DNA of 64,000 nt from Bradyrhizobium hipponense (GCF_008123965.1 NZ_VSTH01000059.1:1-64000); one strand, 5' to 3'; shown: positions 34,628-44,565, numbered from the stretch's first letter. The notes: a model not told the origin generated them from the sequence alone. A program made the numbers and translations.

Positions 34628-35967
34628 ACGGCTCCGCGGACAGCGCAAAACCGTCGCTCGGTGAATTGATCGGGCGGTTGTCGGCCCTGCACCAGAAGCG
34701 CATCGATCTCGGGCTGGAGCGGATGCACCGCCTGCTCGAGCGGCTCGGCCATCCCGAGCGCAAGCTGCCGCCGGTGATTCATATCGCCGGCACCAATGGC
34801 AAGGGTTCGACGCTCGCCTATTTGCGCGCAATGCTGGAAGCCGCGGGCGTGCGCGTCCACGCCTACACCTCGCCCTATCTGGTGCGGATCAACGAATGCT
34901 TCCGGCTCGGCCGTGCCGGAGGCGGCGTGCTGGTCGGCGATGATGAATTGCGTGCGGCCCTGCTAGAAGTCGAGCGCGTTAACGCCGGCGAGGCCGCCAC
35001 CGTGTTCGAGCTCAAGACCGCGGCCGCCTTCCTTCTGTTCGCGCAGAACTCTGCCGATGCGGTGCTGCTCGAGGTCGGTCTCGGCGGGCGGCTCGACTCG
35101 ACCAACGTGATCGAGACGCCGGCCGCCTGCGTGATCACGCCGGTCAGCATGGATCACATGGATTTTCTCGGCGATACCCTCGCCTCGATTGCCGGCGAGA
35201 AGGCCGCGATCATCAAGCGCGGTGTGCCGGTGATTACCGCCGAGCAGGCGGGCGAAGCGATGACCGTGATCGAGGCGCAGGCCAGACGCATGCGCGCGCC
35301 GCTGTTTGCCGCAGGCGAAGCCTGGCATGTCAATGTCGAGCACGGACGGCTGGTCTATTCCGACGATCGCGGCCTGCTGGATCTTGCCGCGCCGCGGCTG
35401 TTCGGCCGCCATCAGTTCGACAATGCCGGGCTTGCGATCGCGACGTTGCGCGCCACCAACGTTTTCAAGGTCAATCAAGCGGCGTTCGAGGCCGGCATCG
35501 TCGGTGCCGAATGGCCGGCGCGGATGCAGCGCATCACGTCTGGCGAGCTGCTCGCTTGGGGCCCGCAGGGATCGGAGATCTGGCTCGACGGCGGGCACAA
35601 TGCCGAGGGCGGACGCGTCGCGGCGGCAGCGCTCGGCGATCTCGAGGAGCGGGTGTCGCGGCCGCTGGTCGTGATATCAGGCATGATGGCCAACAAGGAC
35701 GCGAAAGCGTTTCTCGCCAATTTCGCCGGCCTTACCCGCCACATCATCGCGGTGCCGATTCCGGGCACCGAGAATGCGATGCCGGTGGACCGCGTCACGG
35801 ATGCCGCGCGCAGCCTCGGCATGCGCGTCGAGATCGCCCCAGGCATCGAGGCCGCGCTGCGTACATTGGCGAAGCTCGCCTACGAGGTGCCGCCGCGGAT
35901 CCTGATCACGGGCTCGCTCTATCTCGCCGGCCACGTGCTCGCCATCAACGGCACGCCTCCTGCATAG
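34624..35967 (+). CDS. folC: Bifunctional dihydrofolate synthase / folylpolyglutamate synthase
   Basis: Adds glutamate to dihydropteroate and to reduced folates. 447 residues, Mur-ligase-like fold. The P-loop is HIAGTNGKGSTLAYLRAM near residue 57, LLEVGLGGRLDSTNVI is near residue 149, SMDHMDFLGDTLASIAGEKA is near residue 176, and WLDGGHNAEGG is near residue 320. The start is a GTG inside the accD stop region (GTGA). The accD-folC order is common in proteobacteria. Confidence 0.95.
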   Translation: MNGSADSAKPSLGELIGRLSALHQKRIDLGLERMHRLLERLGHPERKLPPVIHIAGTNGKGSTLAYLRAMLEAAGVRVHAYTSPYLVRINECFRLGRAGGGVLVGDDELRAALLEVERVNAGEAATVFELKTAAAFLLFAQNSADAVLLEVGLGGRLDSTNVIETPAACVITPVSMDHMDFLGDTLASIAGEKAAIIKRGVPVITAEQAGEAMTVIEAQARRMRAPLFAAGEAWHVNVEHGRLVYSDDRGLLDLAAPRLFGRHQFDNAGLAIATLRATNVFKVNQAAFEAGIVGAEWPARMQRITSGELLAWGPQGSEIWLDGGHNAEGGRVAAAALGDLEERVSRPLVVISGMMANKDAKAFLANFAGLTRHIIAVPIPGTENAMPVDRVTDAARSLGMRVEIAPGIEAALRTLAKLAYEVPPRILITGSLYLAGHVLAINGTPPA

Positions 35968-35976
35968 AGGGTCTCG

Positions 35977-36095
35977 TGTCCCGGACAAGGCTCGTCGCGT
36001 AAGCGAGGAGCCTTAGAGCCGGGACCCAGAGGCTCCATGGGCCCCGGCTCTGCAGCGCATCGCTGAAGAAGCGCTGCGCTGCGTCCGGGGCACGA
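35977..36095. repeat. Palindromic intergenic repeat, family G
   Basis: Starts GTGTCCCGGACAAGG and ends TGCGTCCGGGGCACGAG, with inner complementary pieces AGAGCCGGG / CCCCGGCTCT and AGCGCATCGCT. It lies between folC and the phosphoesterase gene and reaches to that gene's start region. The outer arms recall family F. Confidence 0.65.
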
Positions 36096-36101
36096 GTGAG
36101 A

Positions 36102-36848
36102 ATGCCAATGCGTTTTGCCGTGATTGCCGACATCCATGGAAACTACCTCGCGCTGGACGCGGTGCTCGCCGACATCCGGGCACAGGGCATTGCCGACATC
36201 GTCAATCTCGGCGACATGCTGAGCGGACCGCTCGATGCGCGGCGGACCATCGAGATTCTAATGCAAATCGACGCCGTGCACGTGCTCGGCAATCACGACC
36301 GCCATCTGCTCGACCGTCCCCCGGAGAAGATGGGCTCGTGGGATCGCCCTGCGCATGCGCAGCTCGATGCTGCGCATCTCGGCTGGCTGCGCGCCCAGCC
36401 CATGACACGCGTGTTTCGCGACCGGGTCTTCCTTTGCCACGCGACGCCGGACAATGACGAGGTCTATTGGCTCGATACCGTGCATCCTGACGGCACGGTC
36501 GCGATGTCGCCCGTGGATCGCATCGAACAATTCGCGCAAGACGTCACGCAGTCCCTGATCCTCTGCGCCCACACGCATCTCGCCCGTAGCGTGCGGCTGC
36601 GTGACGGTCGGCTGATCGTCAATCCCGGCAGCGTCGGCAGCCCGGGTTATCGCGACGTGCATCCGTTTCCCCATGTCGTCGAAGCCGGCACGCCGCACGC
36701 GCGCTATGCGATCCTGGAGTTGGTCGATGGTGCATGGCAGGTCACGTTCCGCCACGTCACGTACGATCACGAGGCGATGGCCGCGCTCGCGCGTCGAAAC
36801 AGCCAGCCGGAGCTGGCGACCGCATTGGCGACGGGCTGGATCGGATAG
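36102..36848 (+). CDS. Metallophosphoesterase, YfcE/MJ0936-like
   Basis: 248 residues with a calcineurin-like fold. Metal-binding motifs in order are VIADIHGNYLALDAVLA, VNLGDMLSGP, VLGNHDRHLL, FLCHATP and CAHTHLARS, then NPGSVGSPGY. Such enzymes hydrolyse phosphodiesters or phosphomonoesters with Mn or Fe, but the substrate is unknown. The start is placed at the ATG at 36102, with another ATG two codons later. Its neighbour downstream is an SRPBCC gene with its own palindromic operator, so they are probably separate units. Confidence 0.85.
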   Translation: MPMRFAVIADIHGNYLALDAVLADIRAQGIADIVNLGDMLSGPLDARRTIEILMQIDAVHVLGNHDRHLLDRPPEKMGSWDRPAHAQLDAAHLGWLRAQPMTRVFRDRVFLCHATPDNDEVYWLDTVHPDGTVAMSPVDRIEQFAQDVTQSLILCAHTHLARSVRLRDGRLIVNPGSVGSPGYRDVHPFPHVVEAGTPHARYAILELVDGAWQVTFRHVTYDHEAMAALARRNSQPELATALATGWIG

Positions 36849-36875
36849 ACGCGCGTCCCGACTGCCTCGACTCCT

Positions 36876-36908
36876 TAATAAGCGCGCTTATTATAAGCGC
36901 ACCTATTG
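36876..36908. promoter_or_regulatory. Tandem palindromic operator upstream of the SRPBCC gene
   Basis: An 18-bp perfect palindrome TAATAAGCGCGCTTATTA (36876-36893). It is followed by a weaker copy, ATAAGCGCACCTATT (36893-36907), which differs from the matching part of the first at two positions. Spacing is 15 bp. This fits a dimeric repressor of ArsR or MarR type covering the promoter. No such regulator gene is adjacent. Confidence 0.55.
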
Positions 36909-36923
36909 AAGAGGGCGGCGTGC

Positions 36924-37352
36924 ATGAACGACGACAATTTCTGGCAGGGCGAATACGCGATCGAGACATCTGCAACTGCGGAGACGATCTGGAGCATTTT
37001 CCGCGACGTGCCCGGTTGGAAAACCTGGAACGCAGGTATCGAGCAGATCGACATCGACGGACCATTTGCGGCCGGCACCTGGTTCACGATGAAGCCTCCC
37101 GGCGAGGAGGCGCTGCGCTCGCAACTGATCGAGGTCCGCGAGAACGCGTGCTTCATCGACGAAACGCGAGTCGGCGATCTCGTCATCAAGGTCGCCCATC
37201 GCATCGACCCCCTTGGACCCGCGCGCAGGCGCGTCGTCTACGCCGTCGATGCCCGAGGGCCGCTGGCGTCCGAGATCGGTCCGGCTGTCGCGTCGGACTT
37301 TCCCGATGTTCTCGCCAGTCTCGCCGAACTTGCCGAAACGAGATCGGCATGA
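36924..37352 (+). CDS. SRPBCC (START/Bet v1-like) family protein
   Basis: 142 residues forming one helix-grip domain. YAIETSATAETIWSIFRDVPG and WKTWNAGIEQIDIDGPF are the typical N-terminal half. A hydrophobic ligand pocket is expected; the ligand is unknown. The start is the ATG at 36924. A TTG 18 bases upstream is possible. A striking palindrome just upstream suggests tight transcriptional control, often seen where an ArsR regulator controls a SRPBCC gene. Its stop is convergent with trxA. Confidence 0.8.
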   Translation: MNDDNFWQGEYAIETSATAETIWSIFRDVPGWKTWNAGIEQIDIDGPFAAGTWFTMKPPGEEALRSQLIEVRENACFIDETRVGDLVIKVAHRIDPLGPARRRVVYAVDARGPLASEIGPAVASDFPDVLASLAELAETRSA

Positions 37353-37363
37353 TTGCCGCCGAC

Positions 37364-37399
37364 AAAAAATACAACGGCCGGCATCTTGCCGGCCGTTGT
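37364..37399 (-). terminator. Rho-independent terminator of trxA
   Basis: A perfect 13-bp stem ACAACGGCCGGCA / TGCCGGCCGTTGT (37371-37383, 37387-37399) with loop TCT. On the minus strand it is followed by a six-T run (37369-37364). It lies 29 bases beyond the trxA stop and also separates the convergent SRPBCC gene. Confidence 0.9.
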
Positions 37400-37428
37400 C
37401 AAAAAATCATCGCAAGTTGCGAAGCGGA

Positions 37429-37749
37429 TCAGACCGCGGAGGTGATCCACTGCTGAAGCTTCGCCTTCGGCGCTGCGCCGACCTGGCGGGAGGCCATCTC
37501 GCCGCCCTTGAAGATCATCAGGGTCGGAATCGACATCACGCCATACTTCGACGCAGTCTTCGGGCTCTCGTCGACGTTGAGCTTGACGATCTTGACCTTG
37601 TCGCCCATCGCGCCGGAGATCTCGTCGAGCGCGGGGGCGATCATGCGGCAGGGGCCGCACCATTCCGCCCAGAAATCCACGACCACCGGGCCGTTCGCCT
37701 TGAGCACCTCGGCTTCGAAATCGGAATCGGAAACCTTACCAACGGCCAT
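37429..37749 (-). CDS. trxA: Thioredoxin 1
   Basis: The general cytoplasmic disulfide reductase. 106 residues. Active site WCGPC in VVVDFWAEWCGPCRMIAPAL near residue 31, buried Asp in the same strand, cis-Pro in VMSIPTLMIFKGGE near residue 75. The start is the ATG at 37749, chosen because GAGGT sits 7 bases upstream. An ATG 6 bases earlier is too close to that site. It follows addA on the same strand with 63 bases between, a conserved order. Confidence 0.96.
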   Translation of the reverse strand: MAVGKVSDSDFEAEVLKANGPVVVDFWAEWCGPCRMIAPALDEISGAMGDKVKIVKLNVDESPKTASKYGVMSIPTLMIFKGGEMASRQVGAAPKAKLQQWITSAV

Positions 37750-37812
37750 GGACATACCTCGTACCTGAGAGAAGGGCGCGACGGGAATCGCGCCAGAGAT
37801 CATGGCGTCAAC

Positions 37813-40800
37813 CTATGAATGGCTCGTTGCCGGGTCAAGGACGCTCACACTGAGATGAAGGGATGCCAGTGCCGCGTCCAGCGCGGGCGCGGAAATCTCC
37901 ATATATTCAGGGGCCTCGGTCCAGAGCAGCACGGCGCGGATCGGCTTTTGGGGATAAAGCCGGGCTAGCACCGCCCGGTACAGCGCAAGCTGCCGCACAT
38001 AGGCCGCCGGCGCCTCGGCGGCGCTCCTCGGCGGGCTCTGGTTGGTCTTGAAATCGACGATCAGGACCTCGTCCGACGTGACCACCAGCCGGTCGATTTG
38101 GCCCGACACCAGCGCTGGCGACCGGCCCGGCCGCTCCAGCCGGCCAACGATGGCGACCTCTGCCCGGCTGCCGGTGGCAAAGACGGGCGCGAATCGCGGC
38201 TCGGCGATGAGCGCGAGTACCTTGTCGGCGAGCGCAGCGCGGTCAGCCTCTGTCCAGTCGGAGGCGTTGCGCGCCATGAAGCCGAGTGCTGCGTCGCGCC
38301 GGCGCTCGACGGTGATGTCCGGCAACGATTGCAGCAGCCGATGCACCAGCGTGCCGCGTTGCAGCGCAAGCGCGCGGGTCTGGATCGATTCGCCGGTCCG
38401 GACCGGGCGGCCCTCCTCAGCGGCCTGACCGGAGGGACGCATCGGATCGTCGTCGATGGTCTCGCGCGGCGCCGCCGCCCGCAGCCAGGCCGGCAACGCG
38501 ATCGTCTGGTCCACCGCGGTTGCGGGGGTGCCGAGCACTGCTGCGTCCCCCGGCCGGGCAAAGCGGGTCACCTTGCCGAGCGGCGTCTCGATCACCTGCT
38601 TTTCCAAGCCCGATCCGGCGAGGCCCTTGTCGATCAGGTCGTACCAGCTGAGCTTGCGGACCGTCCTCATGTTGCCGGGCATGCAGCCGCCGACGACCAA
38701 GCGGTCGGCCGCGCGCGTCATCGCGACGTAGAGCAGGCGGCGGTATTCGTCCTCGGTCTCTTCGAGCATAGCCTTGCGCGCCTCGATGATGGGCATTGGA
38801 TCGTCCGCCTTGCGGCCGGCCCAGACCACCACCTCGCCGCCATTGCCGCGCGGCACATGGATCAGCCGCAGGCGTTGCGTATCAGCGGGCGAGGATGTGG
38901 TGTCGACCATGAACACGACGGAGGCCTCCAGGCCCTTGGCGCCGTGCACGGTCATCACCCGCACCTCGTCGCGCGAGATCTCCATGTCACGCTTCACTTC
39001 GGTATCGGCCGAGCGCAGCCACGCCATAAAACCCTGCAACGAGGCCGGCGCCTTGCGCTCATAGTTGAGCGCGAGCTCCAGAAACTCGTCGAGCGCGTCG
39101 TTGGCCTCAAAGCCGAGCCGGCGCAGGATGCGCGCGCGTCCCTCGTCGCCGCCGAGCAGCCAGGCATAGAAGGCGAATGGCGTCTCCTCGCGTGAGCGTC
39201 TCTCGCAAGCCTCCAGGCGCCGCAGCGCGGCGGCGAACTTTTCGCTTGTGGCCGCATGCTCGCCGAGCGCGCGGCGCAGCGATCCCTTGCGGTCCCAGGC
39301 AAGCCTGAACAGATCGTCGTCATCGAGCCCGAACAGCGGGCTTTTCAGTGCGACCGCGAGCGCGAGATCGTCCTGCGGCAGCAGCAGGGCATCGGCGAGG
39401 TTCATCAGATCGATGATCGCGATGTGCTCGGTGAGCTTGAGGCGGTCGGCGCCGGCGACCGGAACACCCGCGTGCTTCAGCGCCTGGATCACGGCATCGA
39501 ACGCATTGCCGCGACGGCGCACCAGGACCAGCATGTCGCCGTAGCGCAGCGGTCGCCGCTCGCCCTCGTGTCCCGTCAGCGTGCCGCTTTCCACCAGCCG
39601 CTTGATCTCGGTCTGGATGCGGCGGGCGAGCTTCACCTCGGGGCTGGTGACGGCGACGCCATCGAACGGCGCGCGCCAGCCCTCGATGTCCTGCCGATCG
39701 TCGGCCTCGGCGAGATCCCACAGCTCGATCGCGCTTGGACCTGCATCGCCGAGCGCATTGTGCAGGGGATGGCCGATCGCGGCCGAATGGATGCTCTTGT
39801 AGATCTCGGGCTCGCGGAACACGTGGTCGACCGAGTGCAGGATCGTCGCGCCCGAGCGGAACGAGTAGGTGAAGGCGACCGGGTCGAATTTCAGCCCGGC
39901 GGCGGTGAACTTGCGGTGCAGCTCGCGCCGGCGCGCATCGAATTCGTGCGGCGCTGCCCCCTGGAACGAGAAGATCGACTGCTTCTCGTCACCGACCGCG
40001 AAAACCGTGCGATTCAGCCCCTCACGCGCACCTTCGCCGGCGGTGAATTCCGAGATGATGTGCGCGACGATGTCCCATTGCCGCGGGCTGGTATCCTGGG
40101 CTTCGTCGATCAGGACATGGTCGACGCCGCGGTCGAGCTTGTAATGCACCCAGCCCGAAGAAACGCGGTTGAGCATCGCCAGCGTCTTGTCGATCAGGTC
40201 GTCATAGTCGAGCAATCCGCGCTCCTGCTTCTCGCGCCGGTAATTTGCGGCAGCAGCCGTCGCGATATGCAGCAGGGCCGCGGTACGGTCGCGCACGGCT
40301 GTCGCACGGCGCTTTTCGATCAGCCCAATAATGCGCTGCGTCTCGGCTTCGAACAGGCGGGCGACGGACGGATTTTGATCGCAGAACTTCCTGGTCAGCA
40401 CCGCCTTGCGCGGCAGCTTTTCGTCGGTGAGGAAAACGCCGAGATAAGCATCGACCTGCGCACCTCCTGAAAAGACTTTTGCCTCGCGCAGACGGGTCGC
40501 CTGGTCGTTGTCGGATTTGCTGCCATCCTCGAGCGCAAAGGCGATCTCGTCCCAGCGCGATCGGGGCAGGAACGGGCCATCGAGGATGTCGCTCTCGATA
40601 TCCTCCATGCGCTCGCGAGCATCGACGCCCAGCACCGCCGCCATCTCCGCGGCAGCCGCTTCGGCGCTGCCGGCTTCATCGGTCCAGGCCATGAAATGGT
40701 CGCGGCTCAGGCAAGCCTCGCGCACGACCTCCTTGAAGGTGACATCGGCGGCGTTCGCCATCGCCGTCAGCAGCGCGCGGCCGGTGACACTCTCGGGATC

Positions 40801-41322
40801 GCGCGCGGCCTCCAGCAGCACCTTCAGATTGGCGCGCTCCATCATGTCGGTCTGGTCGCGCTCGTCGATCACGGCGAAGCGCGCCGGCACGTTGGCCTCG
40901 AACGGAAACTGCTGGAGCAGGCGCGTGCACAGCGCGTGGATGGTCTGCACCTTCAGACCGCCCGGCGTCTCCAACGCGCAGGCGAACAGTTTTCGTGCCT
41001 CGCGCCGCAGCTTTGCGTTGGGGTGGGGGATGCCGACGGCGCGGATCGCCGCATCGAGCGCGGTGTCGTCCAGCGTTACCCAATGGCCGAGCGTGGTGAA
41101 CACCCGCTCGGCCATGTTGGCGGCGGCGGCCTTGGTGAAGGTGATGCAGAGGATTTTTTCCGGCGGCACGCCCGCCAGCAGCAGACGGATCACGCGCTGC
41201 ACCAGCACATGGGTCTTGCCCGAGCCGGCATTGGCCGACACGAAGGCGGATGCGGTCGGATCGGAGGCGCGTGCCTGCCGTGCGCGCACCTCATCCGGGA
41301 TGGGGCGTGGTGCTTTCACCAT
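37813..41322 (-). CDS. addA: Double-strand break repair helicase-nuclease AddA
   Basis: Helicase and nuclease subunit of AddAB, which resects DNA ends to Chi-like sites for RecA. About 1169 residues. UvrD-type motifs: Walker A SANAGSGKTHVLVQR near residue 29, KILCITFTKAAAANMAER (Ia), VDHVLIDEAQDTSPRQWDIV (II), AVGDEKQSIFSFQGA (III), MTVHGAKGLEASVVF (V) and RRLLYVAMTRAADRLVVGG (VI). The C-terminal RecB-like nuclease includes VLIVDFKTNQSPP and AYVRQLALYRAVL. The start ATG at 41322 overlaps the addB stop by 7 bases. A start at 41403 would add residues inside addB. Confidence 0.95.
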   Translation of the reverse strand: MVKAPRPIPDEVRARQARASDPTASAFVSANAGSGKTHVLVQRVIRLLLAGVPPEKILCITFTKAAAANMAERVFTTLGHWVTLDDTALDAAIRAVGIPHPNAKLRREARKLFACALETPGGLKVQTIHALCTRLLQQFPFEANVPARFAVIDERDQTDMMERANLKVLLEAARDPESVTGRALLTAMANAADVTFKEVVREACLSRDHFMAWTDEAGSAEAAAAEMAAVLGVDARERMEDIESDILDGPFLPRSRWDEIAFALEDGSKSDNDQATRLREAKVFSGGAQVDAYLGVFLTDEKLPRKAVLTRKFCDQNPSVARLFEAETQRIIGLIEKRRATAVRDRTAALLHIATAAAANYRREKQERGLLDYDDLIDKTLAMLNRVSSGWVHYKLDRGVDHVLIDEAQDTSPRQWDIVAHIISEFTAGEGAREGLNRTVFAVGDEKQSIFSFQGAAPHEFDARRRELHRKFTAAGLKFDPVAFTYSFRSGATILHSVDHVFREPEIYKSIHSAAIGHPLHNALGDAGPSAIELWDLAEADDRQDIEGWRAPFDGVAVTSPEVKLARRIQTEIKRLVESGTLTGHEGERRPLRYGDMLVLVRRRGNAFDAVIQALKHAGVPVAGADRLKLTEHIAIIDLMNLADALLLPQDDLALAVALKSPLFGLDDDDLFRLAWDRKGSLRRALGEHAATSEKFAAALRRLEACERRSREETPFAFYAWLLGGDEGRARILRRLGFEANDALDEFLELALNYERKAPASLQGFMAWLRSADTEVKRDMEISRDEVRVMTVHGAKGLEASVVFMVDTTSSPADTQRLRLIHVPRGNGGEVVVWAGRKADDPMPIIEARKAMLEETEDEYRRLLYVAMTRAADRLVVGGCMPGNMRTVRKLSWYDLIDKGLAGSGLEKQVIETPLGKVTRFARPGDAAVLGTPATAVDQTIALPAWLRAAAPRETIDDDPMRPSGQAAEEGRPVRTGESIQTRALALQRGTLVHRLLQSLPDITVERRRDAALGFMARNASDWTEADRAALADKVLALIAEPRFAPVFATGSRAEVAIVGRLERPGRSPALVSGQIDRLVVTSDEVLIVDFKTNQSPPRSAAEAPAAYVRQLALYRAVLARLYPQKPIRAVLLWTEAPEYMEISAPALDAALASLHLSVSVLDPATSHS

Positions 41323-44300
41323 TCTTCGATCCCCAGTCCGCCGGCTGCCGACCATTCCTTGATGCGGGCGAGGTCGTCGTAGGCGCCGTAGCGGTTGGTC
41401 CACATCGGCAGGTTCAGCGACGTGTAGGCCTGTTGCTCGTCGTCGAAGGCACGGATCAGCGCCTCCAGCTTGGCCCTGGCTTCTGCAGCCGCGGCGTCCG
41501 GCGGCTGCGGCGCGTCGCCTGGTTTGATCTTGAGTTCGAGAATGCGTTCCTCGCCCGGCGGATTGTTGCCACTCAGGCGGACATAGACGAGCTGGCTCAC
41601 CGACGAGCCGGCGTCGATCTCGGGAAAACCGCCCTCGCGCAGGATTGCAGCTTCGAGGGTGAGCTGCGGCGACAGGCCCATGCGGACCTGCTTGCCGGTC
41701 GGCGGCTGGCCGGTCTTGTAGTCGAGGACAGCATAGCCGCCACCGCGGCGCCGCTCGATGCGGTCGGCACGCGCGGAGAGGCGAAAGCTGCGCTCATGGT
41801 CGAGCGGGATCGAGATCTCGCCGCGGGTCTCCGCGACGATTGTCTCGATCGCGTCGCGGCGGGCCGTCTCCCATTCGCCGAACCAGCGCGCGATGCGCTG
41901 GAACCGCGGCCACCACAGCGCCCGCGCCTCGGGGCGCTCCATCAGCGGCGCAAAATACTTTTCGCCGATCGCACGCAGCACGCGGGCGGGATCGTCAGGC
42001 AGCTGGGTTGCATAGGTTTCGGTGAATTCGCCCAGCGCATCGTGGATCGCCGAGCCGCGGTCGGCGGCCGACAGCGGCATGTCGACCGGATCGAGCGCGT
42101 TAAGCCGCAGAATGTGTTTTGCGTAGATCGTGTAGGGATCGCGCAGCCAGTCCTCGATCGCGGTGACCGAAAGCTTCAGCGGCCGCGTCGCGCGCGGCGG
42201 TCGCGGCTCCGGCTGCTTGATCGGCGTGACTTCGGCCGGCTGGTCCAGCGCGCCGGCGAACTGCACATATTTCTCGCCGGCCTGTTTCGCGGCCTTCCAG
42301 TGCGCATCGCTCGCGACGGCTTCCAGCCGGTGCAGGAAGCGCGAAGCCACCGCTGGCGCGCCGCCGGCCTTGGCGGAATGGGTGAGGATCACCTCGTCGG
42401 CGCCGAGCAGCTGGGCAAAATCGTGGGCGGAGAGGCCGATGCGCCGCTCTGGCAGATCGAGACCGAGTTCGTGCCGCATCGGCCGGCTCAACCACGGATC
42501 GATACGCGGTGCCGGCGGCCAGACGCCCTCGATCAGGCCGCCGACGATGACGCGGTCGGCCTGCATCAAGCGCGATTCGAGCGGACCGTAAATGTGAAGC
42601 CGTGCGCCCGGTCTGTCCGGCCGCCGTACCGCGCGATCGCCGAACGCGGTCTGGAAGACGTCCGCGTAATCCGACAGCGGCACCGTCAATCCGCTGGTCG
42701 TGCCGCTGCGCAAGAGATCGTCGAAAGCGGCGGCGAGCGCGAGGCCTTCGCGTTGCTCGAAGGCCAGCGGGATGCCCTGCTCGTCGCGCGACAGCTCGAT
42801 CAGGATCTCGCGATGCCGGTGCGCGAGCTCGGCGAAGTCATACGGTTTCGATGGTGCGAGGGTCTCGACCGGCGCCAGAGCCTTTTGCAAGACATCGATC
42901 AGCGCCTGGATGCGATCAAGATCCTCCGCCTTGAGACGCGCGCGCGGCTCAGCGCGATGCAGCGCAGAAACTTCACTGCGCCACAGCTTTGCGAGCTCCT
43001 CGCGAAAGCGGTTGAATTCGCGGAGCAGGCCTGCGGTCCCCGCGGGCGGTCGCGTGCCGCGCAAGACCGCAAGCTCCAGGCCCTCGATCGCCGCCTTCCA
43101 CGCGCCAGGTGACCGGCCGAGCCGGCACAGCGGATGTTTCAGCATCGCCAGCAGCGTCGGCGGCTCCAGCCCCTTGGTCGCGGCCTCCGCCGCGAGGCGC
43201 GCGAAAGTGCCGGCAGAGGTCTCCATCAGCACGTCGCCGCCGGAATCATCGAAAGCGAGATTCCATCGCGTGAGCGCAGCCATCACCCGCCGCGCCAATG
43301 CGCGGTCCGGGGTCACCAGCGCCGCCGACTTGTCGAGATGCCGCGCCTCGCGCATCGCGATCGCGATCGCGAGCGCCTCCATCTCGGGATTGGGCGCTTC
43401 GACGACCGCGAGATTAGCCATGCCGCCGGCGATCTTTGCGGCCACATCCGGTTGCTTCAGGCGGTCGTGCCAGATCTCCGTCTTGGCGGATGGCCGCATC
43501 GATTCGGAGGCCAGCAGATCGCGGCCGCCTTCCGCCGGTGGTTCGAGGATATCGACATCGCCGCGCTTGATGCCAAAGCGCTCTAGCAGCGCGTGCAGGG
43601 CGTATTGCGGATGGTTCGACGCCGGATGCTCCACGAATTTGCCCAGCGCATCGCGCACGCCGCCGATGGTCCGCCAGGCGTCCTCGTCCAGATCGGTGTC
43701 GAGTCCCGGCAGCACCACCGCACCATGCGGCAGCGAGGCGACCGCCTGGAGGAATCTCGCGGTGGCCGGCATCGAGCCGGTCGAACCGGCTGCGATCACG
43801 GGACCGCCGGGATGCGCGGTCAGCCGCTTCGCCTCCGCCGCGATCAGAAGGTCGCGCCGCGCCGCAGGCTCGATCCGGTTGATCTCGGCGAGGTGACTAG
43901 GCCAGGCGATGCGGGCGATACGCAGGAATTCGAGCGAGTGCTGCCAATATTGATCGAGCTGGTCGGGCACGAGGCCATCAAGTGCGCTCCAATCGACGCC
44001 GCGCGTGACCATGTCGTCGATCAGGCGTGCGAGGTCGGAGGCCAAGGCCAGCGTCGAGGCAGGGCCGCCGACCACCAGCGGCGCCAGCACCGGGCCCTTG
44101 GCCCAGGCCGCGACCAGGCGCGCCAGCGTCAGCCGCCGTTCCAGCTCGCCAAGCTGCGGCGGAATGTCGAGCTGCGTCGCGCCGGAAAGCTGTTCGGCCT
44201 CGCCCGCGAAGGCGAGCTCGTCCTCGTCGATGTCGCCGAGCGCGACGATGCGCGGCAGCACCACCGCGTCCGCCTTCATCTCGTCGAGGAAGATCTCGCG

Positions 44301-44462
44301 GACGACGCGCATGGCGCGCCGCGTCGGCAAATAGAGCGTGGCATCCGCAAGCCGCGCCGGCTCGCTGCGCGCCTTGAAACCATCGACCAGCCGGCCGTCG
44401 AGCAGGCCTGATACGACGGTGCGCAGGAACGGAACTGAGACTGGAACGCTGAAAACGCGCAT
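41316..44462 (-). CDS. addB: Double-strand break repair protein AddB (alphaproteobacterial type)
   Basis: Partner of AddA that scans for the regulatory sequence and carries a second nuclease. 1048 residues. The N-terminal part resembles an inactivated helicase (LYLPTRRAMRVVREIFLDEM). The C-terminal RecB-family nuclease has GGGYAVLDYKTGQPPTGKQV near residue 905 and GLSPQLTLEAAILREGGF. No four-cysteine iron-sulfur arrangement like that of Bacillus AddB is evident in the nuclease part. It is translated ahead of addA with overlap. ATG start at 44462. Confidence 0.93.
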   Translation of the reverse strand: MRVFSVPVSVPFLRTVVSGLLDGRLVDGFKARSEPARLADATLYLPTRRAMRVVREIFLDEMKADAVVLPRIVALGDIDEDELAFAGEAEQLSGATQLDIPPQLGELERRLTLARLVAAWAKGPVLAPLVVGGPASTLALASDLARLIDDMVTRGVDWSALDGLVPDQLDQYWQHSLEFLRIARIAWPSHLAEINRIEPAARRDLLIAAEAKRLTAHPGGPVIAAGSTGSMPATARFLQAVASLPHGAVVLPGLDTDLDEDAWRTIGGVRDALGKFVEHPASNHPQYALHALLERFGIKRGDVDILEPPAEGGRDLLASESMRPSAKTEIWHDRLKQPDVAAKIAGGMANLAVVEAPNPEMEALAIAIAMREARHLDKSAALVTPDRALARRVMAALTRWNLAFDDSGGDVLMETSAGTFARLAAEAATKGLEPPTLLAMLKHPLCRLGRSPGAWKAAIEGLELAVLRGTRPPAGTAGLLREFNRFREELAKLWRSEVSALHRAEPRARLKAEDLDRIQALIDVLQKALAPVETLAPSKPYDFAELAHRHREILIELSRDEQGIPLAFEQREGLALAAAFDDLLRSGTTSGLTVPLSDYADVFQTAFGDRAVRRPDRPGARLHIYGPLESRLMQADRVIVGGLIEGVWPPAPRIDPWLSRPMRHELGLDLPERRIGLSAHDFAQLLGADEVILTHSAKAGGAPAVASRFLHRLEAVASDAHWKAAKQAGEKYVQFAGALDQPAEVTPIKQPEPRPPRATRPLKLSVTAIEDWLRDPYTIYAKHILRLNALDPVDMPLSAADRGSAIHDALGEFTETYATQLPDDPARVLRAIGEKYFAPLMERPEARALWWPRFQRIARWFGEWETARRDAIETIVAETRGEISIPLDHERSFRLSARADRIERRRGGGYAVLDYKTGQPPTGKQVRMGLSPQLTLEAAILREGGFPEIDAGSSVSQLVYVRLSGNNPPGEERILELKIKPGDAPQPPDAAAAEARAKLEALIRAFDDEQQAYTSLNLPMWTNRYGAYDDLARIKEWSAAGGLGIEEW

Positions 44463-44565
44463 AGGCTGCCTGATTCGGAATCAGGCGCCAATATAGGGAA
44501 GCGGACTCAAATGGTCATGCGCGCAGGCGGAGTCTTCCCCGCTGTTTGCTACACTTCGTAGTCTT

